NCBI GenBank assembly: GCA_027364815.1 | Contig: DAHXOQ010000031.1 | Location: 1-16,108 of the forward strand | Origin: Acidobacteriaceae bacterium | Lineage (GTDB): Bacteria; Acidobacteriota; Terriglobia; Terriglobales; Acidobacteriaceae | Reading direction: 5' to 3' | DNA: 16,108 nucleotides | Shown: in pieces, positions 9,155-16,108 of the stretch | How positions within the stretch are numbered: the stretch's first letter is position 1 | Layout of the letters: every line of letters begins with the position of its first letter | Program-made: the position numbers and the translations under genes | Notes under the pieces: generated by a model | Databases searched by the model: none | Told to the model about the DNA's origin: nothing | What the model saw: the letters and a program-made list of their open reading frames with translations, nothing else

Positions 9155-9186
9155 AAAGAGGGCACGGCATTTACCGCGCCCTCTTT
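9155..9186. terminator. Bidirectional intrinsic terminator between convergent clusters
   Basis: AAAGAGGGC (9155-9163) pairs with GCCCTCTTT (9178-9186), and inside it CGG (9165-9167) pairs with CCG (9174-9176). This gives a 13-position stem with one A-C mismatch and the 6-base loop CATTTA. Read on the minus strand the hairpin runs straight into TCTT, a weak U-rich tail. On the plus strand the U-rich part lies within the 3' arm. It sits 21 bases after the FnIII stop and 11 bases before the DUF885 stop, so it most likely ends transcription from both sides. Confidence 0.75.
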
Positions 9187-9197
9187 GAAATTCAATA

Positions 9198-10961
9198 CTA
9201 GATTGTTGGCGAATCATCCCCTAACAATGCTTCACGCACAATCTTAATTGGCGGAGTTCCCTGCTTCAGGAAATCGTCGTGGAATTTCTCGAGCGAGAAA
9301 GCCGCGCCTTGTTTCTTTTTCAAATCCTCGCGCAACTTCATAATTTCAAGTTTGCCAAGAGTGTAGTAAAGGTTCGTCGGGTCACTGGTTCCGCGCTTGG
9401 TCTCCACCATCGCCGTCTCTTTTGATTGGAAACCCTCCTTCTGATAGAAGGCCACAGCCTCGTCGAAGCTCATATTGCCCATGTGCATTTGCATACCGGT
9501 CACAAAGCGCGCATCGCGGAGCAACGCATCCTGAAGTTGGCCAAGCCGCAACAACTTGGCTTCGCGCGCATCCTTTGCACCTGCGCCCGGTTGACCGTAG
9601 CCTTCGTCGAGCATCATCTGCTCGCAGTAGTGCGCCCATCCCTCAATGTAGGTATTTGCGCCGAAGATTTTTCTCACGCGGCTCGGTGCCTGAGGCAGCC
9701 AGAGAAATTGAACGTAGTGGCCTGGATAAGCCTCGTGAACCGCCGTAGAAACAACCGTGCCAATGTTGAATGAGTGCATGTAGCCCTCAACTTGTGCAGG
9801 CGTCAAGCTCGGATCCGGCAGCGTAACGTTGAAGTAGGCCTCGGTTGCATGAGCTTCAAAAGGTCCCGGCGTATCCATGCTGGCAAAGGTTGTGGCGCGC
9901 ATAAAAGGCGGCGTCTCCTCGACTATCGGGCGCACATCAGAGGGGATGGTCACAATACGATGCGAGCGAATGAAGCTTACCAATCCATCAAAGGTTGCTG
10001 TAAAGCTGTTTAGCAGTTGGTCAGGTGCGGGATGCATTGCCCCTAATTCCTCGAGCACAGCGCGCGGATCTTTGGTCGGCTCAATCTCTTTGGCCAGCGC
10101 GTTGAAGCGGTCTTGATTGTTTTTTAGATCTGAGCGGCCAATTTCAAGGAGCTTGTCGAGCGGGATATCGACCATCTCGTCGTAGTCGAGCTTTTTTCTG
10201 AAGGTATCTGCGCCAATGCGGAAATCTCCATTCGAGCGCGGCAACAAATCCTTCTGCAGCCAATTTTGATAGCTCTTGAGCGCGGTTATCACGGCTGCAT
10301 TCGATTCTTCGAACTGAGCTTTTAGCGCGGGGTCAGTTGCTTCCTTGAAGGCAGCCGGCACGTCATTCATAAAGAAGCTCACCAGGCCGGGTAGTTGTTC
10401 AATCGCAATCTCGGTGTAGATGCGTGGAGGATTTTTCAAATTCACGCGCGCCTGATCGAGCCGCGATGGCATCAGTTTCTCACGCGCAATCAGCGAACGC
10501 AGCCGGTCATCGGGCGAGGCAAACTTGCGCTCCATAATCGTGAAAGCCGAGTTCGTGATTCCGCTCGAATAAATATCCGCGTTTTTCTCCCAAGGGCGAA
10601 TCACTTCTAACGTCAGCAACGTGGAGTGAATATAGGAAAGCAGCATTTCGCGATCGCCACGCGAGACTTGGTCAAGAGCCGAAGAATCTCCGTGAATCTC
10701 CATAAAAATCTTTTCGTACTTCTTCAGCGCGGCGATCAATTCTGTGCGGCTCGTCTCGGAGTAGTCTTCCAACTGCCCATCGTACTGGTGATAGCCAAGC
10801 ACGGTCGCATTGGTTGGCCCTGACGGTAGATAGACTTGATCAATGAATGCATCGGATGCAATTTGCAGCTTCTGCTTCCAAGATTCAACTTGTGCCTGCG
10901 CTGTATTCATACCCGCCATCACGACTCCCATCAGACACACTACTGCGAATTTCTTCATCAT
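9198..10961 (-). CDS. Secreted DUF885 family predicted zinc metallopeptidase (587 aa)
   Basis: The N terminus (MMKKFAVVCLMGVVMAGMNTAQAQ) is a Sec signal peptide with likely cleavage after AQA, so the enzyme probably acts in the periplasm or outside the cell. The mature part matches the DUF885 family. Its diagnostic motif HEAYPGH is at residues 409-415, the HExxPGH zinc site of this family, and EGWAHYCE at 440-447 supplies the expected third ligand glutamate. Length is usual for exported DUF885 proteins. Members are annotated as uncharacterised, carboxypeptidase-like zinc hydrolases; the substrate cannot be read from sequence. The gene lies 22 bases after mfd on the same strand and ends at a strong terminator, so it is probably the last gene of that operon. 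Two in-frame ATGs stand in tandem (10961 and 10958); the second is better spaced from the ribosome site. Family assignment is firm, activity is inferred. Confidence 0.9.
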   Translation of the reverse strand: MMKKFAVVCLMGVVMAGMNTAQAQVESWKQKLQIASDAFIDQVYLPSGPTNATVLGYHQYDGQLEDYSETSRTELIAALKKYEKIFMEIHGDSSALDQVSRGDREMLLSYIHSTLLTLEVIRPWEKNADIYSSGITNSAFTIMERKFASPDDRLRSLIAREKLMPSRLDQARVNLKNPPRIYTEIAIEQLPGLVSFFMNDVPAAFKEATDPALKAQFEESNAAVITALKSYQNWLQKDLLPRSNGDFRIGADTFRKKLDYDEMVDIPLDKLLEIGRSDLKNNQDRFNALAKEIEPTKDPRAVLEELGAMHPAPDQLLNSFTATFDGLVSFIRSHRIVTIPSDVRPIVEETPPFMRATTFASMDTPGPFEAHATEAYFNVTLPDPSLTPAQVEGYMHSFNIGTVVSTAVHEAYPGHYVQFLWLPQAPSRVRKIFGANTYIEGWAHYCEQMMLDEGYGQPGAGAKDAREAKLLRLGQLQDALLRDARFVTGMQMHMGNMSFDEAVAFYQKEGFQSKETAMVETKRGTSDPTNLYYTLGKLEIMKLREDLKKKQGAAFSLEKFHDDFLKQGTPPIKIVREALLGDDSPTI

Positions 10962-10964
10962 TCA

Positions 10965-10969
10965 CTCCT
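10965..10969 (-). promoter_or_regulatory. Ribosome binding site of the DUF885 gene
   Basis: On the minus strand AGGAG is followed by TGA and then ATGATG. Spacing is 3 bases to the first ATG (10961) and 6 bases to the second (10958). The usual 5-9 base spacing favours the second ATG, which would give a 586-residue precursor starting MKKFAVV. It lies in the 22-base gap after the mfd stop codon. Confidence 0.6.
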
Positions 10970-10983
10970 GAAATTTTTGAATA

Positions 10984-13900
10984 TCAAACCGCAACTGGCG
11001 ATAAACTTGCCAACAAATCTCTCAATTCAAGCAAAATCTCATTCGGACGCGTAGTCTGCAAAGGATACTTGAAGACCCCCTGTGGAGTGAACTGCGCACC
11101 ACGCTTGGAGTGACGTTTGACGACCCGCATCAATTGCCCGGGATCAACGACTGCCTTGTCTGTAAACTTCAGTTGCAACTCGCTGCGTTTACGATCAACC
11201 TGCGCAATGCCCAACCGCTCGCACTCAAGCCGTAACTCTGCTGCTTCCAGCAGAAAGACTGTTGCGTCAGGGGGCGGGCCGTAACGATCTTCCAGCTCCG
11301 CACGCAACTCGCTAACCTGTGCCGCGTCAGCTGCGCCGGCAATCTTCTTGTAGAGCCGCAGACGCTGGTTCTCTTCTTCCACGTAGCTCTCGTCGATGCG
11401 CAGCGGAATTCCAAGATTCAATTGCGCGGAAATCTGCTCGCCCTTGGACTCGCCCTTGAGCGACTTCACCGCTTCTTCGAGCATCGTGGTGTAAAGTTCA
11501 AATCCGACTGACTCAATGTGCCCACTCTGCTGACCACCGAGAAGATTGCCGGCGCCGCGCAACTCGAGATCCAGTGCTGCAATTTTAAAGCCCGCACCGA
11601 GATCGCTGAACTCCTTGAGCGCAGCTAATCTTCTGCGCGCAATCTCGGTTAGTTCTTTCTCTGATGGGATAAGGAGATAGGCGTAAGCGCGGCGATTCGA
11701 CCGGCCAACGCGTCCACGCAACTGGTAGAGCTCGCTCAAGCCATGACGGTCAGCACGATTGATGATGATGGTGTTGGCGAGCGCAATATCGAGGCCATTT
11801 TCGATGATGCTTGTTGCCACCAGCACATCGTACTCATGGCGCATGAAGGCAAGCATCACCCGCTCCAGCTCCACCTCGCCCATTTGTCCATGGCCTACGG
11901 CGACGCGCGCGCCCGGTACAAGCTCTTGTATACGAGCGGCAATCTCGAAGATCGACTCCACTCGATTGTGTACAAAGTAAACCTGGCCGCCTCGTTCAAG
12001 CTCCACTTCAATGGCAGAGCGCACAATCTTCTCGTCGTATTTTGCGACGACGGTTTGAATCGCCATGCGATCTTTGGGTGGGGTCTCGATGATGCTCATA
12101 TCGCGCAGGCCGACCATAGACATGTGCAGTGTACGCGGTATCGGAGTCGCGCTCATCGCCAGAACGTCGATCTCTTTACGCATTTGCTTGAGCCGCTCTT
12201 TGTGACGCACACCGAAGCGTTGCTCTTCGTCGACGACGAGCAAGCCCAGATCTTGAAATTTCAAATCTTTTGAAAGCAAGCGGTGCGTGCCAATCAGCAC
12301 ATCGACCTTGCCGGCCTCGACGCGCTCTACAATTTCTTTTTGCTCTTTCGCAGTTCTGAAGCGCGAGAGCATCTCGACAGTAATCGGAAATTGCGAGAAG
12401 CGTTTTTTAAAACTCTCAAAGTGCTGGAAGCAGAGCACGGTTGTCGGCGTCAGGATTGCGACCTGCTTGCCATCCTGCACGGCTTTGAAGGCTGCGCGCA
12501 TGGCGACTTCAGTTTTTCCGTAGCCCACATCACCGCAGAGCAGGCGGTCCATCGGCTGCTCGGATTCCATGTCGCGCTTGATGTCTTCAACCGCGCGCAA
12601 CTGATCGTCAGTCTCGTTGAAGTCGAAGGCTTCTTCAAACTCGCGCTGAAATTCGTTGTCGGCGGAGAAGGCGACGCCGCGCGCGGCCTGGCGTTCGGCG
12701 TAAAGCTTGATCAGCTCATCGGCCATATCCTCCATGGCTTTTTTCACGCGCGCTTTTGTCTTGGTCCACTGCTGCGAACCGAGTCGATTCAGAACCGGCG
12801 CGGGGCCTGTTTCAGTGGAGCGGTATTTCTGAATCAGGTCGAGTCGCGTGAGCGGGACGTACAACTTGGCCTGCTCGGCGAATTCGAGAATCATGAACTC
12901 GACGATCATACCATCCTGTTCAATCTCACGCAAGCCGATGTATTGCGCGATTCCGTGCTCAACATGGACTACGTAATCGCCAACTGCAAGATCGCGAAAA
13001 TCAGAGACGAAGGCCGCTGTCTTTGAGCGCCGCTTCTCATACTTCGCCGTCACGTCCACATCGTCGGAGAAATCATTCGCGCCGAAGATGGTCAGGCTTG
13101 AGTAAGGAAAACTCACGCCTGTCGGCAGTGGCGTACGTGCAATCACAGGCACACGCATGTCGCCGGCCATGTAACTGGCCTCGTCGAGCACATGCTCTCC
13201 AGGATGTGCGACGCGACTGCCGAGCCGGTAAGGAATCTGATACTCGCGCATCAGTGTTGCGAGCCGCTCGAGTTCGCCTTGATTTGGCACGGCTAAAACG
13301 ATGCGCTCTTCATTCGCCGTCAACGCGCGCAGTTGCTCAATCAATGCGGGAATGGAGCCGTGAAAGCGCGGAGTGGGGCGGGAGAGAAATTCAATCTCGC
13401 CGAGGGTCTTGTCGTCATCAAGAACATCGATGACGCCGAGTTGATCGAGATCGAGGCCTGCGTGACTTTCAAGAGTGGCTTGCAAAATTTCGGGACGCAG
13501 GTAGATGTCCTCGGGGCGAATCAGCTCACCAATGCTCGCACGCTCATGACGCTGCTCCACTTTGTTCCACCAGCGATCAATCTGGTTGCGCACCATGGCC
13601 GGCTCTTCAACAAACAAGAGACTGCGCGGCAAAAGCGAGAGCAAATTGCGTTTGGCACCGGCGACACCGGCGAAAAATTCCCAGCCGGGAAAGACGCTCA
13701 CACCGCCGGCAGCAATGCGACTGGCGAGATCAGCCTCTTCCTCATCAGTAGCCGCGCGCTCACCACTCAGCCGCGCATTCACACTGGCCAGCAACTGCTC
13801 CGTTACAGGCGTTTCGGTGAGGGGTAGAAGCACCGCCTCATCCTGACCGGCTTGCGAACGCTGCGTCTCGGGATCGAATCGTCGGATGCGCTCAATTTCA

Positions 13901-14529
13901 TCGCCGAGGAACTCGACTCGCACAGGTCGCTCCGCTTCAGGCGAGTAGACGTCGAGAATTCCTCCACGCCGCGTGTACTGCCCCGGCATCTCGACGAGAT
14001 CAGCATGCGTGTAACCGACGCTGCCGAGATGCGAGATGAGTACTTCAACGTCAACCTCTTCGCCGCGCTTGAGAACCACCGTCAGACCGGCGTAGTAATC
14101 GCGCTCAAAGAGCTTCAGTGCGGCAGATTCAACAGGCGCAATCAAAATCGAAACCCCGCCCGTTGCCAGCTTCCACAAAGCAGAGGCGCGCAGCTCCTGC
14201 ACCTCGGGGTGTGGGGAGAGATTTTCAAAAGGGAGAACATCATGCGCAGGAAAACGCACCACGCGAGATGGATCAATGGCGCCAGTTAACTCGCATCCTG
14301 CGCGTACCAGCGGCTCAAGCGCTTCGGCGGCCTTGTTGTCCGCAACAATGACGATGACCGGATGCTGGGCCGCGCGCGCAAAGAGCGGAATCATGAGCGC
14401 ACGAGCCATCGCCGTCAATCCGGAGACACGTCTGCGCCCGCGCGCTAGCGAAAGATGCCTACGCACGCGATCAAAAGCTTCAGACTGCTCCAACTCCGCA
14501 AAAATTTCGCGGACAAAGGGGAGGATCAT
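10984..14529 (-). CDS. mfd: Transcription-repair coupling factor Mfd (1181 aa)
   Basis: Mfd is a cytoplasmic DNA translocase that removes RNA polymerase stalled at lesions and recruits UvrA for nucleotide excision repair. All expected parts are visible: an N-terminal UvrB-like module (about 1-330, with GQYTRRGGILDVYSP); a CarD-like RNA-polymerase interaction domain near 505-575 (GDYVVHVEHGIAQYIG from 517); a superfamily 2 helicase core with Walker A GDVGYGKT at 666-673, DEEQ at 767-770, SATPIPRTL and the late QLRGRVGR motif; the translocation (TRG) motif FSDLGAGFKIAALDLELRG from 974; and a C-terminal D7 regulatory domain (about 1030-1150). Length is normal and no motif is damaged. Start ATG 14529 has only a weak GAAGA-type ribosome site, but the protein begins as homologues do. 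It sits 66 bases after the thymidine kinase gene and 22 before the DUF885 gene, probably in one operon. Confidence 0.97.
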   Translation of the reverse strand: MILPFVREIFAELEQSEAFDRVRRHLSLARGRRRVSGLTAMARALMIPLFARAAQHPVIVIVADNKAAEALEPLVRAGCELTGAIDPSRVVRFPAHDVLPFENLSPHPEVQELRASALWKLATGGVSILIAPVESAALKLFERDYYAGLTVVLKRGEEVDVEVLISHLGSVGYTHADLVEMPGQYTRRGGILDVYSPEAERPVRVEFLGDEIERIRRFDPETQRSQAGQDEAVLLPLTETPVTEQLLASVNARLSGERAATDEEEADLASRIAAGGVSVFPGWEFFAGVAGAKRNLLSLLPRSLLFVEEPAMVRNQIDRWWNKVEQRHERASIGELIRPEDIYLRPEILQATLESHAGLDLDQLGVIDVLDDDKTLGEIEFLSRPTPRFHGSIPALIEQLRALTANEERIVLAVPNQGELERLATLMREYQIPYRLGSRVAHPGEHVLDEASYMAGDMRVPVIARTPLPTGVSFPYSSLTIFGANDFSDDVDVTAKYEKRRSKTAAFVSDFRDLAVGDYVVHVEHGIAQYIGLREIEQDGMIVEFMILEFAEQAKLYVPLTRLDLIQKYRSTETGPAPVLNRLGSQQWTKTKARVKKAMEDMADELIKLYAERQAARGVAFSADNEFQREFEEAFDFNETDDQLRAVEDIKRDMESEQPMDRLLCGDVGYGKTEVAMRAAFKAVQDGKQVAILTPTTVLCFQHFESFKKRFSQFPITVEMLSRFRTAKEQKEIVERVEAGKVDVLIGTHRLLSKDLKFQDLGLLVVDEEQRFGVRHKERLKQMRKEIDVLAMSATPIPRTLHMSMVGLRDMSIIETPPKDRMAIQTVVAKYDEKIVRSAIEVELERGGQVYFVHNRVESIFEIAARIQELVPGARVAVGHGQMGEVELERVMLAFMRHEYDVLVATSIIENGLDIALANTIIINRADRHGLSELYQLRGRVGRSNRRAYAYLLIPSEKELTEIARRRLAALKEFSDLGAGFKIAALDLELRGAGNLLGGQQSGHIESVGFELYTTMLEEAVKSLKGESKGEQISAQLNLGIPLRIDESYVEEENQRLRLYKKIAGAADAAQVSELRAELEDRYGPPPDATVFLLEAAELRLECERLGIAQVDRKRSELQLKFTDKAVVDPGQLMRVVKRHSKRGAQFTPQGVFKYPLQTTRPNEILLELRDLLASLSPVAV

Positions 14530-14595
14530 GCTGTCTTCAGTTTATCAATCACGGCTGATATGTGTTTTGTATAGAGACTCTGCGGAAAGCAATCG

Positions 14596-15204
14596 CTAGT
14601 GCGGTCTTCCCGGCAAAATGTAATGCTCTTCGCAGCGCGGCTCATAACTGTCGCCGGGAACTTTGATGGGGCTGGAAAAAGGCGCGGGCTGGCCTTCAAT
14701 CAAACGCTGCGAGTAAAGTGCGCGCGCGCCGCAACGGCAGTAGGCCATGCACTCGGTGACGCTGCCGCCGTAGGTGCTGACGAGCCAATTCAGGTGCAAC
14801 ATCTCGCCGAAAGGCATGGCGCGGAAATCCAGATCAAGCCCGGCGACGAGCACGTCGTGATTTGCGTCGAGCAGATATTTTGTGAAGACAAAAAGCTCGT
14901 CAACGAATTGCCCCTCGTCAATGGCAACACATTCAATGCGCTTGCCAATCTGCTGCTCACGCTCGGCGATAATGTCGAGCACCTCCCAGGGATTGGTGGA
15001 GTTGAACTCTGTCGCGCTCATTTTTACGTGGCTCTTGAGGTTGCGGCTCTCGATCAAGCCCGGCGCGCTTTTGGTGTCGTCGCTCGGCTTCAAAACCAAT
15101 ACGTATTGCCCTGCATACTCGCGGCGCATCTCGGCACGACGCAGCAACTCCGCTGTCTTGTTGCTGCGCATCGGCCCCATCATCAACTCCAAACGTCCCG
15201 CCAT
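14596..15204 (-). CDS. tdk: Thymidine kinase, TK1/type II family, with atypical P-loop (202 aa)
   Basis: The enzyme phosphorylates thymidine to dTMP with ATP in the salvage pathway. Visible family features: P-loop region GPMRSNKT (10-17), catalytic-base motif DEGQF with Glu97, GLDLDFRAMPFG (122-133), a zinc-site region CMAYCRCG (152-159), the substrate-lasso region GDSYEPRC (184-191) and C191-EE-H194. Two positions are odd. The P-loop has Asn15 where the Walker consensus has Gly, and the first zinc half-site is CxC (or Cx3C) rather than CxxC. I chose ATG 15204 because GGGAG lies 5 bases upstream and homologues begin near this GRLEL segment. An in-frame ATG at 15252 gives 218 residues, has GGGGAG 10 bases away, and lies 7 bases after the upstream peptidase stop, so it cannot be excluded. 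Family is firm; activity is less certain because of the P-loop change. Confidence 0.92.
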   Translation of the reverse strand: MAGRLELMMGPMRSNKTAELLRRAEMRREYAGQYVLVLKPSDDTKSAPGLIESRNLKSHVKMSATEFNSTNPWEVLDIIAEREQQIGKRIECVAIDEGQFVDELFVFTKYLLDANHDVLVAGLDLDFRAMPFGEMLHLNWLVSTYGGSVTECMAYCRCGARALYSQRLIEGQPAPFSSPIKVPGDSYEPRCEEHYILPGRPH

Positions 15205-15209
15205 CCCAG

Positions 15210-15216
15210 CTCCCTC
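15210..15216 (-). promoter_or_regulatory. Ribosome binding site favouring the internal tdk start
   Basis: On the minus strand GAGGGAG is separated by 5 bases (CTGGG) from the ATG at 15204. This spacing and strength, with the family N terminus beginning there, decide the preferred start. The competing upstream start at 15252 has GGGGAG at 15263-15268, 10 bases away and overlapping the end of the peptidase gene. Confidence 0.5.
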
Positions 15217-15259
15217 AGTTCCCTTTACTCCGACTAACCGCGAATAGACCATCCTGTGT

Positions 15260-16108
15260 TTACTCCCCGCCCAGCGCCTTGGTAAACGCGTAGAAAAAGT
15301 CGAGCGACTTCCAGTACGAGTCTATGGGCAAACGCTCGTCCTGACCATGCGCGCGCACGTCGCTGCGTTCCAGCGCAATCGCAGAGTAACCATAGCTTGG
15401 TATGCCGGCCATTGCAAAGTAGATTGAATCACTCGCGCCGTTTTCCATCTCCGGCGTCACCGGAATCCCGGGCCAGATTGCGTGCGTAATGCGTGTCAAC
15501 GGCTCAAAGACCTCAGGCAGCGGCGCGGGGGGAACAATTGCCTTCCGATCAGCGCCCTTGGCTGAGCTGACTCCCGAATCCGAAATGAATTCGATGGTCA
15601 AGCCAGGATCATTGAAGAGCGCAATCAACTGCTGGCGAATTTCTTCTGGTGAGTGGCCGGGAAAGATGCGGCAATTCACGTTCGCTTGTGCCATCTGCGG
15701 CAGCGCATTCGGCGCGTGACCACCCTTGAGCATCGTCGGCACACACGTGGTGCGGAAATTCGAGTTGAAGGCAGGGTCGTTGCTCAAGCGCGCCACTGCG
15801 TCCAAATCCGGCGGAGTCGCGAGAATCGCCTTCAGGTCTGCTGCAATTTTTGGATCGCTCTGCGGAATTACATTTTCAAAATAAGTGCGCGTGACGGGAT
15901 TCAACTCAAATGGGAATTTGAAAGTGGAGAGTTTGTTGAGCGCGGTCATCAATTCGTAGATCGCGTTGTCTGGACGAGGCAACGAACTGTGCCCGCCGCG
16001 ATTGCGCGCAGTAATGCGGAAATCGGAATAAACTTTTTCGGTTGCTTCAACATCTGCAACCAGTGCTTTTCCGTTTTCAAGCTCAACGCCGCCCGCGTCA
16101 GGATTGAT
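15260..16108 (-). CDS. M20/M25/M40 family metallopeptidase, C-terminal part (5' end outside window)
   Basis: The frame is open from the right edge of the window to TAA at 15260-15262, giving 282 residues. A TTG at 15982 is in frame but internal: upstream codons read INPDAGGVELENGKALVADV and then ...RITARNRGGHSSLPRPDNAI without a stop. GGHSS marks the start of the lid/dimerisation domain of M20 peptidases. Later NGASDSIYF (the usual GGTDA-like loop) and AHGQDERLPID (the metal-ligand histidine near the C terminus, about 15347-15349) complete the second half of the catalytic domain. The first two metal-binding motifs (HxD and the EE pair) must lie beyond the edge. M20 enzymes are zinc exopeptidases, dipeptidases or amidohydrolases; I cannot tell the substrate. 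A signal peptide cannot be judged because the N terminus is missing. The stop is 7 bases from the longer tdk start, so the genes are probably co-transcribed. Confidence 0.88.
   Translation of the reverse strand: MNPDAGGVELENGKALVADVEATEKVYSDFRITARNRGGHSSLPRPDNAIYELMTALNKLSTFKFPFELNPVTRTYFENVIPQSDPKIAADLKAILATPPDLDAVARLSNDPAFNSNFRTTCVPTMLKGGHAPNALPQMAQANVNCRIFPGHSPEEIRQQLIALFNDPGLTIEFISDSGVSSAKGADRKAIVPPAPLPEVFEPLTRITHAIWPGIPVTPEMENGASDSIYFAMAGIPSYGYSAIALERSDVRAHGQDERLPIDSYWKSLDFFYAFTKALGGE

Noticed and set aside
12283..13026. Open frame of 247 codons on the plus strand, antisense to mfd
   Set aside because: It lies inside the Mfd helicase and CarD-like coding region, which is intact with all motifs; the translation resembles no family.
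14530..14595. Possible promoter between tdk and mfd
   Set aside because: A TATACA hexamer and a TTGCTT hexamer occur on the minus strand, but they are separated by only about 13 bases, too short for a sigma-70 promoter.
14599..15237. Open frame of 212 codons on the plus strand, antisense to tdk
   Set aside because: It mirrors the thymidine kinase gene almost end to end, has no recognisable family motif, and is explained by codon bias on the opposite strand.
15980..15982. TTG as start of the M20 peptidase
   Set aside because: The frame stays open to the window edge and the upstream codons encode GGHSS and other M20 family sequence, so the gene is truncated by the window.

Overview
The window looks like a piece of a Gram-negative chromosome. 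It has an outer-membrane beta-barrel with the typical C-terminal phenylalanine, Sec-type signal peptides, and moderately GC-rich DNA by eye. Giant IPT/PKD/FnIII surface proteins beside housekeeping genes would fit Acidobacteriota, but this is a low-confidence guess; no rRNA or other firm taxonomic marker is present.

Left part (2-9133, plus strand): three tightly packed genes for envelope or exported proteins. First is the 3' end of an outer-membrane beta-barrel gene. Immediately after its stop codon comes a 1909-residue secreted protein with three N-terminal IPT/TIG-type repeats, a PKD-like module and about 1,100 beta-rich residues I cannot assign to a family. After a 42-base gap with two small hairpins comes a 670-residue fibronectin type III protein with a signal peptide or anchor. 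Spacing and shared export features suggest one transcription unit building a cell-surface structure; its 5' end is outside the window.

Right part (9198-16108, minus strand, read right to left): an M20-family metallopeptidase (its 5' end is off the window), a TK1-type thymidine kinase with an atypical P-loop, the transcription-repair coupling factor Mfd, and a secreted DUF885 family predicted metallopeptidase. Gaps of 7-66 bases suggest an operon, although the products belong to different pathways.

The two clusters converge on a strong hairpin at 9155-9186 that probably terminates both. Coding density is very high and no gene-free stretch exceeds 70 bases. I see no tRNA, rRNA, CRISPR array, insertion sequence or phage gene. 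The part most likely to hold undescribed biology is the plus-strand surface cluster, mainly the unassigned two thirds of the giant protein.
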